A stretch of DNA of 10,521 nt from Acidobacteriota bacterium (GTDB taxonomy: Bacteria > Acidobacteriota > Terriglobia > Acidiferrales > UBA7541), in contig PKXT01000149.1 of the NCBI GenBank assembly GCA_003133505.1, forward strand, positions 12,444 through 22,964, read 5' to 3'. Within the stretch, counting starts at the first letter, position 1. Each line of letters begins with the position of its first letter. Below the pieces are notes generated by a model. The model was not told the origin of the DNA. It ran no database searches and saw only the letters and a list, made by a program, of their open reading frames with translations. The position numbers and the translations under genes are program-made. Of the stretch, positions 1 through 6,851 are shown piece after piece.

Positions 1-1
1 A

Positions 2-115
2 TTAGCCCGGCGCAATGCGCGGCCTAACACCGAAAACGGGCGTCGTTACGGAATGGTCACGATGTGCGTCGGAGGTGGAATGGGCGCCGCCGGCATCTTT
101 GAGGGTCTGGTTTGA
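2..115 (+). CDS. Thiolase (acetyl-CoA acyl/acetyltransferase), C-terminal end only
   Basis: This frame is open from the left edge to TGA at 113-115 and reads as the last 37 residues of a thiolase. The diagnostic part is YGMVTMCVGGGMGAAGIFE (codons from 47 to 106). It contains the C-terminal CxG motif of the family, whose cysteine is the proton-transferring active-site residue in the second catalytic loop. Thiolases cleave 3-ketoacyl-CoA to acetyl-CoA plus a shortened acyl-CoA, or condense two acetyl-CoA. The M-V-T-M-C-V-G-G-G-M-G form resembles FadA/FadI-like beta-oxidation enzymes more than PhaA-like ones, but the catalytic Cys and His lie outside the window, so the subtype is open. The segment just before the motif (RPNTENGRR) looks about seven residues longer than I expect. 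An acyl-CoA dehydrogenase lies nearby on the same strand, which fits fatty-acid oxidation. Confidence 0.85.
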   Translation, partial: LARRNARPNTENGRRYGMVTMCVGGGMGAAGIFEGLV

Positions 116-223
116 AGGGCCGCATACGCGCCGTACTACTGCTGGCCCCGCGCCTTCAATAGAAAGCTACTGCAAACTCCGTTGCCGATGCATCGAACTT
201 GCGCGCGAGTGTAGTGCAAATGC

Positions 224-577
224 CTAGCGGGCCAGCGGCTTCCACAGACCGACGATATTTCCATCGGGATCGCCCAGCCATGCAAAATGCCCTGCATTCG
301 GTATCTCAGTGGGCGGAATAAGAACCTTTCCCCCGAGCGATTCAACTTTCTCGAGGTAGGGAGTAAAATCATCCACATGAACATAAAAGGTCATGTAGTT
401 GCGGGGTTCGTGCCCCAGTGACGTAATGTGGCCGTTGATGCCCATGTCACTTCCGGTATTCACCATTGCCGCCGGACCCAAGTGTTCAATATTCCACTGA
501 AATAATTGCGAATAAAATTTTTCCGTGCGAGGCGAATCGGTACAACCAATTTCGAAATGCATTACCGGGCGACCCAT
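224..577 (-). CDS. VOC (glyoxalase/bleomycin-resistance fold) family protein
   Basis: This 117-aa protein has the paired beta-alpha-beta-beta-beta pattern of the vicinal oxygen chelate fold. The first module starts HFEI (residues 7-10) and has the helix with FYSQLFQW. The second starts YMTFYVHVDD and ends with GHFAWLGDPDGN and GLWKP. The last motif is typical of the small 'VOC family protein' group of soil bacteria. His7 and His in GHFAW are candidate metal ligands. The position often held by a glutamate near the C-terminus appears to be Gly in IVGLW, so classical glyoxalase I activity is doubtful. The ATG is preceded by AGAGAGG (587-593 on the + strand) at 9 nt. It converges on the thiolase, leaving 108 nt between stops with no clear terminator. 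Substrate and reaction cannot be told from the sequence. Confidence 0.85.
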   Translation of the reverse strand: MGRPVMHFEIGCTDSPRTEKFYSQLFQWNIEHLGPAAMVNTGSDMGINGHITSLGHEPRNYMTFYVHVDDFTPYLEKVESLGGKVLIPPTEIPNAGHFAWLGDPDGNIVGLWKPLAR

Positions 578-855
578 TGTGTGTAACCTCTCTATTTGCT
601 GGCTTTATTGAGGCCTGTTTCTCCTGCGCCGGAAAGCAGCACGAGGTTCGGCCTACACCGACAATAGTTTTCTTCCGGCAGGATGTCCAGCGCGGCTTGC
701 GGTATTGATGCGACCTGACCGCCCCGTGGCTCGTAACACGCCGCGTTTCAGCGGATCGTGTGCGAAAATAGCTTTTCGGCGATGGCAGGCTCGGCTCCAG
801 ACGCTAGCAGGCAAATCCGTCGGTACGGGAAGAATCACGATTAGCGAGGCCACTT

Positions 856-2694
856 ATGGCGACAACATCGGTTTCAACACCGGAAGGGACTACCGCCGCC
901 TTAGCGAAACGCGGAGGCAGTTTTCTAATTGAGGTCAGCCACCCGGACAAGATGTTTACTTCAGCCGATTTTGCCGACGACCAGCGCCTGATTGGCCAGA
1001 CGGCCGAAGAGTTCGTGGCCCATGAAGTTCTACCGCATGTTCATGAGTTGGAACAGCATGAATCAGGTCTGATGGCGGAGCTGCTGAAGAAGTCGGGTGA
1101 GCTGGGTCTATTGGGCGGGGGAATTCCCGAGGAATTCGGCGGCACGGGTCTGGACAAAGTATCCACCACGTTGCTCTCGGAGAAGCTTTCCGCATACGCG
1201 TCATTTGCGGTTACCCACGGAGGCCATACGGGTATCGGCACGATACCCATCGTGTATTTTGGCACTGAGGAGCAAAAGAGGAAATATCTCCCGAAGATTG
1301 CGACCGGGGAATGGATTTCCTGCTACGCGCTATCGGAGCCTCAGTCAGGTTCCGATCCGCTCAACACAAGAACACGAGCGGTACTCTCACCAGATGGCCA
1401 GCACTGGCTCCTGACCGGGCAGAAGATGTGGATTACCAATGGCGGCTTTGCGGATGTATTCATTGTGTTCGCCAAGGTGGACGGCGAGAAATTTTCCTGT
1501 TTCATCGTGGAGCGAGGCTATTCGGGTTTTTCCATTGGCGCTGAAGAAAAAAAGATGGGTATCAAAGGCAGTTCCACCGTGCCCATCTTTTTTGAGAACT
1601 GCCCCGTGCCGCGGGAAAACCTGCTGCATGAAATCGGCCGTGGCCATATCGTAGCGTTCAACACGCTCAACGCCGGGCGGCTGACGCTGGGCGCTTCATG
1701 CCTGGGTGGCGCGAAGAAAGTTCTGGAATCAGCCGCAAAATATGCCCAGGAGCGGATTGCGTTTGGCAAGCCGCTAAGCGAATTTGGCCTGATGCGGGAA
1801 AAGCTCGCGGGAATGGCGATTCGCATCTTCGCGATGGATTGTCTGGTTTACCGCTCGGCGGGATTGATTGCTGATGCTGTGTCCAGCGCCCACGGCGAAG
1901 ACAAGACTCGCCAGGTCATGCAGGCGCTGGAAGAGTACGCCATCGAATGTTCCATCGCAAAAGTGATGTGCAGCGAAGCGGTGGATTATGTGGTGGACGA
2001 GGCAGTGCAAATTTTCGGCGGCTACGGCTACCACGAAGAGTATCCCGTGGCCCGCCCTTATCGCGACAGCCGGATCAATCGCATCTTCGAGGGCACCAAT
2101 GAAATCAACAGGATGCTGATTATCCAGATGCTGATGAAGCGAGCGCTGGCCGGTTCGCTGCCACTGATTTCCGCCACGATGAAGCTGCAGGAGGAAGTAC
2201 TCGCCGGGCCCCAGGCTGTGGTTCCAAACAATGGACCGCTTGCGGAAGAAGAGCGTTGCGCCGCTGCGGCGAAGAACGCATTTCTAATGACAGCGGGCGC
2301 TGCCATGCGGAAGTTCAGGGATCAACTCAGCGGCGAGCAGGAGATTGTAGTAGCGCTGGCAAATATGGCGATTGACATTTATACAATGGAAAGCTGCGTG
2401 ATGCGGGTGCGCAAGGCGGTCGCCAAAGAAACGGTAGGTATCGGCGCGCATCTGAGCCCGATAACCGAAGCGATGGGCGATGCGGCGCAAGCGTTCGTCC
2501 ATAACGCCATGGATCGCGTGGGCAGTAATGCGCGTATGGCGCTGGCTGCCATCGACGAGGGAGACACGCTTCGCGCGCAGTTGGCGGTTCTGAAACGGTT
2601 CACCAAGCACGAAGCGGTGAATTCCATCGCGTTGCGACGGCGGGTCGCGACGGTCGTGCTGGCGCAAAGCCGTTATCCCTTCGAAAGCCGTTGA
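856..2694 (+). CDS. Acyl-CoA dehydrogenase, long VLCAD/ACAD9-like type
   Basis: This 612-aa flavoenzyme oxidises acyl-CoA to trans-2-enoyl-CoA with FAD, passing electrons to ETF, as the first step of beta-oxidation. The N-terminal helical domain covers about residues 35-150. The FAD/substrate beta-domain has YALSEPQSGSD (157-167) and the WITNGG motif. The C-terminal helical domain has QERIAFGKPL (from 298) and GGYGYHEEYPVARPYRDSRINR. Glu412 in FEGTNEINR is the predicted catalytic base, placed as in VLCAD/MCAD. About 165-170 residues follow the canonical domain, as in VLCAD, ACAD9 and long bacterial homologues, where that part aids dimerisation or membrane contact; this predicts long-chain substrates. 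The ATG has GAGG at 846-849, 6 nt upstream. The 278 nt between this gene and the divergent VOC gene show no convincing promoter. The broken ABM gene follows within about 26-50 nt. Confidence 0.95.
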   Translation: MATTSVSTPEGTTAALAKRGGSFLIEVSHPDKMFTSADFADDQRLIGQTAEEFVAHEVLPHVHELEQHESGLMAELLKKSGELGLLGGGIPEEFGGTGLDKVSTTLLSEKLSAYASFAVTHGGHTGIGTIPIVYFGTEEQKRKYLPKIATGEWISCYALSEPQSGSDPLNTRTRAVLSPDGQHWLLTGQKMWITNGGFADVFIVFAKVDGEKFSCFIVERGYSGFSIGAEEKKMGIKGSSTVPIFFENCPVPRENLLHEIGRGHIVAFNTLNAGRLTLGASCLGGAKKVLESAAKYAQERIAFGKPLSEFGLMREKLAGMAIRIFAMDCLVYRSAGLIADAVSSAHGEDKTRQVMQALEEYAIECSIAKVMCSEAVDYVVDEAVQIFGGYGYHEEYPVARPYRDSRINRIFEGTNEINRMLIIQMLMKRALAGSLPLISATMKLQEEVLAGPQAVVPNNGPLAEEERCAAAAKNAFLMTAGAAMRKFRDQLSGEQEIVVALANMAIDIYTMESCVMRVRKAVAKETVGIGAHLSPITEAMGDAAQAFVHNAMDRVGSNARMALAAIDEGDTLRAQLAVLKRFTKHEAVNSIALRRRVATVVLAQSRYPFESR

Positions 2695-2720
2695 GGAGCA
2701 AGTGAATACTGGCTGCCATA

Positions 2721-3045
2721 GTGATTTTGGCGGAGCGCAAGTGGGTGGCCAAGACTGCGGACCTGAACGACGGAGGGCTCGTGGAGTTATTTGTCTTTGG
2801 GCGTTTTCACGCCTGCGCGGGCTATGAAGGTGCTGTCGACGAGGCATTACACGATGTTGTTGGCTCCTCCCGCGAAGAAGCAGGTTGCCTTGGCATTCAC
2901 GCCTTTCGTTCGACGCGCGATCCCCAGCTCTTCTACATCCACCGAAATTCACGCGGGTTTGCCTCACACCGCGCAATTCATCGAACGAATGGCGCTGCTG
3001 ATTGATCGCCCGCTCGACGTCACGCGCACGAAACTCATTGATTAG
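2721..3045 (+). pseudogene. Antibiotic-biosynthesis-monooxygenase (ABM) family quinol monooxygenase, frameshifted with short internal deletion
   Basis: Two frames must be joined. Frame one (GTG at 2721, or the better-placed GTG at 2745 with GGAG at 2732-2735) gives GGLVELFVFGRFHA, then VVGSSREEAGCLGIHAF and DPQLFYIH, the first half of an ABM ferredoxin-like domain. From about 2941 the second frame gives EIHAGLPHTAQFIERM and PLDVTRTKLI, ending at TAG 3043-3045, which is the expected second half. The stretch that normally links them (roughly an RWxDEAAF-like segment of 8-10 residues) is missing. The simplest reading is therefore a deletion of about 25-30 nt whose length is not a multiple of three. 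The uncorrected frame would run to 3005 with an unrelated tail. Intact members are small cofactor-poor oxygenases or dimeric quinone/polyketide binding proteins. It follows the acyl-CoA dehydrogenase closely and was probably its operon partner. Confidence 0.75.
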
Positions 3046-3200
3046 GTTTTGCCATGTGATCCCGCTGTATAGTCCGTTTTCCCCACCTGAATCGGCACGG
3101 AAAATATCCTCGACATTTGAGCTGCTTCGTATTACGCTGTTTGTTCGCCATTGGCGGCTTCTGGTTATGGGCAGGTATCCAACGAGGAAGGACAACACCT

Positions 3201-3497
3201 ATGGACAAAGATGCAGCGCATAAGTGGCTGGGATGGGTGGTTGCGGCAGTTTTAGCGGCGCAGATTTATTTTGTCAGGGAAATCGTGGCGGCAGAAGTTC
3301 TCTTTGCTGTTGCCTTCGTTATGTTGGCGCTTGCCTTCGCAGTTTTCTACGGGTTGAGCTCTTTTGGAATTCGCGTGCTGGGCATTGCGGAATCGCTCGT
3401 CACGGCCAGCGCTCCCATGGTCCGCCGTGGCGTCAGGCAGTTGGACAGGTTCAGTAGAAGGCCATTCCGCCGCCCACGTTCAGCAACTGCCCGGTGA
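3201..3497 (+). CDS. Small membrane protein with two transmembrane helices, function unknown
   Basis: This predicts a 98-aa protein. I chose the ATG at 3201 because GGAAGGA lies just upstream (about 3186-3192), and because residues read further upstream in the frame do not look like part of the protein. Two hydrophobic segments, about residues 8-26 and 29-52, are joined by a short charged turn (VREIVAAE). The remaining 40 or so residues are basic, ending with RRPFRRPRSATAR, so the C-terminal tail is expected in the cytoplasm. I recognise the general style (short DK..KWLGW start, two helices, PFRRPRS-like tail) from uncharacterised acidobacterial proteins, but no function is known to me. The last 47 nt overlap, in antisense, the end of the decayed SDR gene. 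A TATAGT box at 3068-3073 is the only visible promoter hint in the 155 nt upstream. Confidence 0.7.
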   Translation: MDKDAAHKWLGWVVAAVLAAQIYFVREIVAAEVLFAVAFVMLALAFAVFYGLSSFGIRVLGIAESLVTASAPMVRRGVRQLDRFSRRPFRRPRSATAR

Positions 3498-3905
3498 TAG
3501 CGCTGGCCTGATCTTCGCCAGAAAGATGGCTGTGCAGCGATTTCCGCCGCCGTCTGAGAGCGGCCTTGCAAAATTCCCCGCGAAGCGCCCTCCACTATTT
3601 GTTCATGCATTGATCCAGTTTCTATCGGCCAGAGCCGTCCCTGCTGTTGTGACACTATCGTTTCGGGAACCTGACCCAGGCTGACAGCGTTTACGCGAAC
3701 GCATTTATGCGCCCCCTCCGTTGCTAGGCCATGAGTAATGCCCCAAAGCGCCTCCTTCAACATCGCAACGGGCTGCTCCATGAAAGCGCCTCCTCCATCG
3801 TAACGTTGCTGATGTTAGAATATTCTCTTTGTTTCGAAATCGCGGGGCAATTGCGCGTCAGATGCCTCGCCCCTTTCCAGTGACGATAGCGACTTTATTC
3901 AGCAA
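3451..3905 (-). pseudogene. Short-chain dehydrogenase/reductase (SDR) remnant, multiply disrupted
   Basis: Read on the minus strand, the remains of one SDR appear in order but in different frames. From TTG at 3905 comes LLNKVAIVTGKGRGI, then TGA (3858-3860), then RAIAPRF. This is the Rossmann TGxxxGxG cofactor loop with its last Gly changed to stop (one base, GGA to TGA). Next comes SNISNVTMEEAL (about 3817-3785), resembling the NISS strand. The frame from 3781 gives KEALWGITHGLATEG and VRVNAVSLGQV, with the usual SDR lysine helix and VNAVSPG-like strand. After a further shift near 3528-3536 comes SGEDQASAITGQLLN followed by VGGGMAFY and TGA at 3451-3453, the standard SDR C-terminus. Compared with about 250 residues, about 100 between the cofactor loop and the NIS strand are missing. 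The position four residues before the conserved Lys is Val rather than catalytic Tyr. The gene must be inactive. Confidence 0.8.
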
Positions 3906-4012
3906 CTCCAGGACTATCCTCTTTTGCTATGGCCCAAGATGCGGCAAAATAGCATCCATGCCCGGGAGCAAGGCCAGTGCGCGTCCGTTTCAAAGGTGCG
4001 GAGGTTTTCTTC

Positions 4013-4041
4013 TTGAGCGGAAGTCCGGGATTCAGTATGAT
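4013..4041 (+). promoter_or_regulatory. Sigma70-type promoter of the amino-acid permease gene
   Basis: A -35 box TTGAGC (4013-4018) and a -10 box TATGAT (4036-4041) are separated by exactly 17 nt. Transcription would start near 4048, leaving about a 20-nt leader that contains AGGA (4059-4062) before the ATG. The -10 box matches the consensus at 5 of 6 positions and the -35 at 4 of 6. No operator-like repeat is visible around it. Confidence 0.55.
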
Positions 4042-4067
4042 GCGATGCCTTCCTGTTTAGGACAACC

Positions 4068-5618
4068 ATGAACCTTCTAGCTACCAAACCGTTAGATACA
4101 ATTCTGAACGAAGCGCATGAAACCGGGGAGCACAGCCTGAAACGAGTCCTGGGGGCCACCAATTTGGTGAGCCTGGGAATTGGCGCAATCATCGGTACGG
4201 GAATATTCGTGCTGACAGGCGTGGCCTCCGCGAAATACGCCGGGCCGGCCGTGGTGCTCTCTTTCATTCTTGCCGCCGTGGGATGCGTCTTTGCCGGTTT
4301 GTGCTACGCCGAGTTCGCTTCGATGATTCCCGTCGCTGGCTCGGCCTATACCTACGGGTACGCCACTCTGGGAGAGATATTCGCCTGGATAATCGGTTGG
4401 GACTTAATCCTTGAATACGCCTTCGGCGCGGCCACGGTTGCCTCGGGCTGGAGCGGTTACGTCATCAGCTTGCTGGGTGATTTTGGTATTAAGTTGCCAC
4501 CGGCATTGGCTGGAACACCTGGTTCGCCGTTCGTTTATTACAACAACCATTGGGAACCGTTGAGCCGAATCGCGCCGGCCCTCAAAGCCGCTGGAGTGGA
4601 TGCGGCCGCCCTGCCCCATGCTTTCGGTGCTTTCAACCTCTTGGCGTTTATAGGAATTGCCATCACCACGACGATTCTGGTAATCGGAATCAAGGAATCA
4701 GCCAACTTCAACAACTTTATTGTGGCTGTAAAGGTTGCCGTACTCATCGTTTTTCTCGCGATCGGCGGGATGTATCTGTTGCATCATACGGCTCAGGCTT
4801 CGGCCAATTGGCATCCCTTCATTCCGCCAAATGAAGGCACATTTGGCGCCTATGGATGGTCGGGAATTTCGCGCGCGGCGGGCGTAATTTTCTTCGCCTA
4901 CATCGGCTTTGACGCAGTTTCCACGGCGGCGCAGGAGGCAAAAAATCCGGAAAAGGATATGCCCATCGGCATCCTGGGATCGCTGGTCGTTTGCACAGTG
5001 CTGTATATTCTCGTTGCGTTGGTGCTAACTGGCTTGGTGAGCTACAGACTGCTGAACGTACCTGATCCTATCGCGGTCGGGATTGATGCCGCAGGGGTGC
5101 GCTGGGGCAGCCTGCTGGTGAAAATTGGAGCCCTGGCGGGCCTTAGCAGCACGATGGTGGTGATGTTGCTGGGGCAGTCACGGGTATTTTATTCCATGTC
5201 GAAAGACAGGCTCCTGCCGCCATTCTTCAGCCGCGTCCACGCGCGTTTCCGCACACCGTACGTTTCCTCAATAACCGTCGGTATCTTTGTGGGCATCTTC
5301 GCGGCGTTAATTCCGATTTCAATATTGGGAGAATTGGTGAGCATTGGGACCTTGCTCGCATTTGTAATCGTATGCGCAGGTGTGTGGGTTATCCGGCGAC
5401 GGCGCCCGGATTTACCACGTCCCTTCCGCACGCCTTGGGTGCCGTTTGTACCTATCATGGGCATATTGATTTCCATGTTGATGATGGTCAGCCTGCCCCT
5501 CAACACTTGGATAAGGTTATTCATCTGGCTGGTCATCGGCTTGGTGATTTACTTTCTTTATAGTCGGCGGCACAGCCGAGTACAACAAGCTCTGGCTGCT
5601 GGCCGGCTGGAATGTTGA
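4068..5618 (+). CDS. APC-superfamily amino-acid permease (cationic amino-acid transporter-like)
   Basis: This 516-aa inner-membrane protein probably imports amino acids by proton-coupled symport. The first helix carries GIGAIIGTGIFV (residues 37-48), the unwound glycine-rich segment that binds the substrate carboxylate in APC transporters such as GkApcT and AdiC. The sixth helix carries FFAYIGFDAVSTAAQEAKNP (from 275), with the FDA..T and E..NP signature of the CAT/YfnA branch. About 12 hydrophobic segments follow one another, with a large polar loop around residues 145-185. The C-terminus is a short basic tail (RRHSRVQQ). The ATG is set by AGGA 5 nt upstream. It stands alone, with its own promoter, a terminator-like hairpin at its stop, and the decayed SDR behind it. 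The exact amino acid cannot be predicted from sequence. Confidence 0.92.
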   Translation: MNLLATKPLDTILNEAHETGEHSLKRVLGATNLVSLGIGAIIGTGIFVLTGVASAKYAGPAVVLSFILAAVGCVFAGLCYAEFASMIPVAGSAYTYGYATLGEIFAWIIGWDLILEYAFGAATVASGWSGYVISLLGDFGIKLPPALAGTPGSPFVYYNNHWEPLSRIAPALKAAGVDAAALPHAFGAFNLLAFIGIAITTTILVIGIKESANFNNFIVAVKVAVLIVFLAIGGMYLLHHTAQASANWHPFIPPNEGTFGAYGWSGISRAAGVIFFAYIGFDAVSTAAQEAKNPEKDMPIGILGSLVVCTVLYILVALVLTGLVSYRLLNVPDPIAVGIDAAGVRWGSLLVKIGALAGLSSTMVVMLLGQSRVFYSMSKDRLLPPFFSRVHARFRTPYVSSITVGIFVGIFAALIPISILGELVSIGTLLAFVIVCAGVWVIRRRRPDLPRPFRTPWVPFVPIMGILISMLMMVSLPLNTWIRLFIWLVIGLVIYFLYSRRHSRVQQALAAGRLEC

Positions 5619-5626
5619 TTCCAGCT
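5605..5626 (+). terminator. Strong hairpin overlapping the permease stop codon, possible terminator
   Basis: GCTGGAAT (5606-5613), loop GTTG (5614-5617) and ATTCCAGC (5618-5625) form a perfect 8-bp stem with a 4-nt loop, extendable by one G-U pair (5605:5626). The stop codon TGA (5616-5618) lies in the loop and first stem base. The sequence after it (TTGAGTGTAGG) has only a weak run of T, so it could be an imperfect intrinsic terminator or a 3'-end stabilising structure. Confidence 0.45.
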
Positions 5627-5640
5627 TGAGTGTAGGCATA

Positions 5641-5654
5641 TCAAGATATCTTGA
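5641..5654. repeat. Perfect 14-bp palindrome
   Basis: TCAAGATATCTTGA is a perfect 14-bp inverted repeat with no spacer. It lies 15 nt after the permease hairpin and about 67 nt upstream of the predicted ispH -35 box. It could be a dimeric regulator site or chance. No second copy is obvious in the intergenic regions of the window. Confidence 0.35.
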
Positions 5655-5720
5655 ATTTCGGGATCCTCCTCCGCTAAACCATGCGATTCGGAATGGGTAG
5701 GCAGTTTTCAGCCCGTTCGT

Positions 5721-5749
5721 TTGCCGGGAGGGCGCGGGTAAGGTAAAAT
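5721..5749 (+). promoter_or_regulatory. Sigma70-type promoter of the ispH operon
   Basis: The -35 box TTGCCG (5721-5726) and the -10 box TAAAAT (5744-5749) have a 17-nt spacer. The predicted transcription start is near 5756, only about 10 nt before the ATG at 5766. That short leader leaves little room for a ribosome-binding site, which bears on the choice of ispH start. Confidence 0.5.
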
Positions 5750-5765
5750 TGTCGGTCTAAGAGAC

Positions 5766-6821
5766 ATGCTCACACAAATACAGGGTCAACGAGCGAACGG
5801 ACAAGCGTCCCGGGAACCCGCGAACCATGGCGGTGGCGTTCCGGGGATTCCCCGAACCAACGGAAATGGTCAAAAGTTGCTGATGCGGGTACGGCCCCGA
5901 GGGTTCTGCGCCGGTGTGGTGCGGGCGGTGGATATCGTGGAACTGGCGCTGGAGGCCTTCGGCTCACCGGTCTATGTCCATCACGAGATTGTTCATAACC
6001 GCTACGTAGTTGAGCAATTGCGCCGGCGCGGGGCGATTTTTGTGGAAACCATCCGCGAAGTTCCCGAGGGCGCGGTGTTGGTGTTTAGCGCCCATGGCGT
6101 CCCGCCTCGCGTAAGGGAAGAGGCACAAGAGCGTCGGCTGAAGGTAATTGACGCTACTTGCCCGCTGGTGACCAAAGTCCACCTCGAAGCTTTGCGGTTC
6201 GCCCGCGAGGAGCGCACGTTAATCTTGATCGGGCACCGTGACCACCAGGAAATCGTGGGAACCTCCGGGGAAGCGCCCGATCGCACTGTGGTGGTCGGTA
6301 CGGTGGAAGAAGCAGACCAGTTGGAGGTGGCAGACCCAACCCGGCTGGCCTACCTTACCCAGACGACGCTTTCCATGTACGACACCCAGGAAATTGTGGC
6401 TCGGCTGCGCCAGCGGTTCCCCACCATTGCGGGACCCGCTTCCGATGATATTTGCTACGCGACGCAGAACCGCCAGGAGGCTGTCGAGGCGCTGGCCCGG
6501 GAAGTGGAATTGATTCTGGTGGTGGGTTCGGCCAATAGTTCAAACTCTAACCGCCTTGTCGAAGTCGCCCAACGCGCCGGCGTCCGATCCCGCCTGATTG
6601 AAGACGCCAATGATATACAGGCGGAGTGGCTTGGGGATACGCGAAGCGTGGGATTGACGGCGGGGGCTTCGGCTCCTGAAATTCTGGTTGAGCAGGTTAG
6701 CCAGAAATTGGCCAGTCTTGGCTATACGGATCAGCGGGATTTGGATTTAATCAACGAAGATGTCCGGTTCACATTGCCGCCGGAGTTGGCGGCGCATCGC
6801 GAAGCGTCAGCGCGCGTCTAG
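5766..6821 (+). CDS. ispH: 4-hydroxy-3-methylbut-2-enyl diphosphate reductase (IspH/LytB)
   Basis: This cytosolic iron-sulfur enzyme makes IPP and DMAPP from HMBPP in the last step of the MEP isoprenoid pathway. The three cysteines that hold the 4Fe-4S cluster are Cys48 (RGFCAGV), Cys132 (DATCPLV) and Cys230 (ICYATQNR). Other active-site motifs are HEIVHN, FSAHGVPP, GHRDHQEIVGT (the His and Glu matching E. coli His124 and Glu126), TQTTLS (Thr167 equivalent) and ANSSNSNRL (Asn227 equivalent). The enzyme therefore looks fully functional. From the ATG at 5766 there is a 39-residue polar extension rich in Gly, Asn, Gln and Arg, with a poor ribosome site. Alternative starts TTG 5877 or ATG 5883 would give the usual N-terminus directly before RPRGFCAG. 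The arginase-fold gene follows 30 nt later, probably in the same transcript. Confidence 0.96.
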   Translation: MLTQIQGQRANGQASREPANHGGGVPGIPRTNGNGQKLLMRVRPRGFCAGVVRAVDIVELALEAFGSPVYVHHEIVHNRYVVEQLRRRGAIFVETIREVPEGAVLVFSAHGVPPRVREEAQERRLKVIDATCPLVTKVHLEALRFAREERTLILIGHRDHQEIVGTSGEAPDRTVVVGTVEEADQLEVADPTRLAYLTQTTLSMYDTQEIVARLRQRFPTIAGPASDDICYATQNRQEAVEALAREVELILVVGSANSSNSNRLVEVAQRAGVRSRLIEDANDIQAEWLGDTRSVGLTAGASAPEILVEQVSQKLASLGYTDQRDLDLINEDVRFTLPPELAAHREASARV

Positions 6822-6851
6822 TGCCGGCGATGTATTCCCAAGGAGCTACCC

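Noticed and set aside
15..227. A 70-aa plus-strand frame at the left edge
   Set aside because: It overlaps the recognised thiolase frame out of phase and has no motif.
2702..2830. GTG at 2702 with an excellent GAGGAG site as the ABM start
   Set aside because: It opens a different frame that gives no ABM sequence and soon stops. It could be the original start only if one more frameshift had occurred, which I cannot show.
2284..3198. A 304-aa open frame on the minus strand
   Set aside because: It lies antisense to the conserved C-terminal part of the acyl-CoA dehydrogenase and to the ABM remnant. Its translation is very rich in Arg and Gln, shows no recognisable motif and has no good ribosome site.
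3117..3200. An earlier start for the small membrane protein
   Set aside because: The added residues are not typical of the protein, and the strong GGAAGGA site stands directly before the ATG at 3201.
3347..3781. A 144-aa minus-strand protein as an intact gene
   Set aside because: Only its middle part matches an SDR. Its ends come from the wrong frame, while the true SDR C-terminus is in another frame and the N-terminus lies further upstream with a stop codon. It is part of a pseudogene.
3914..4267. A 117-aa minus-strand open frame across the permease promoter and start
   Set aside because: It is antisense to the first membrane helix of a clear permease gene, and its composition resembles a shadow translation.
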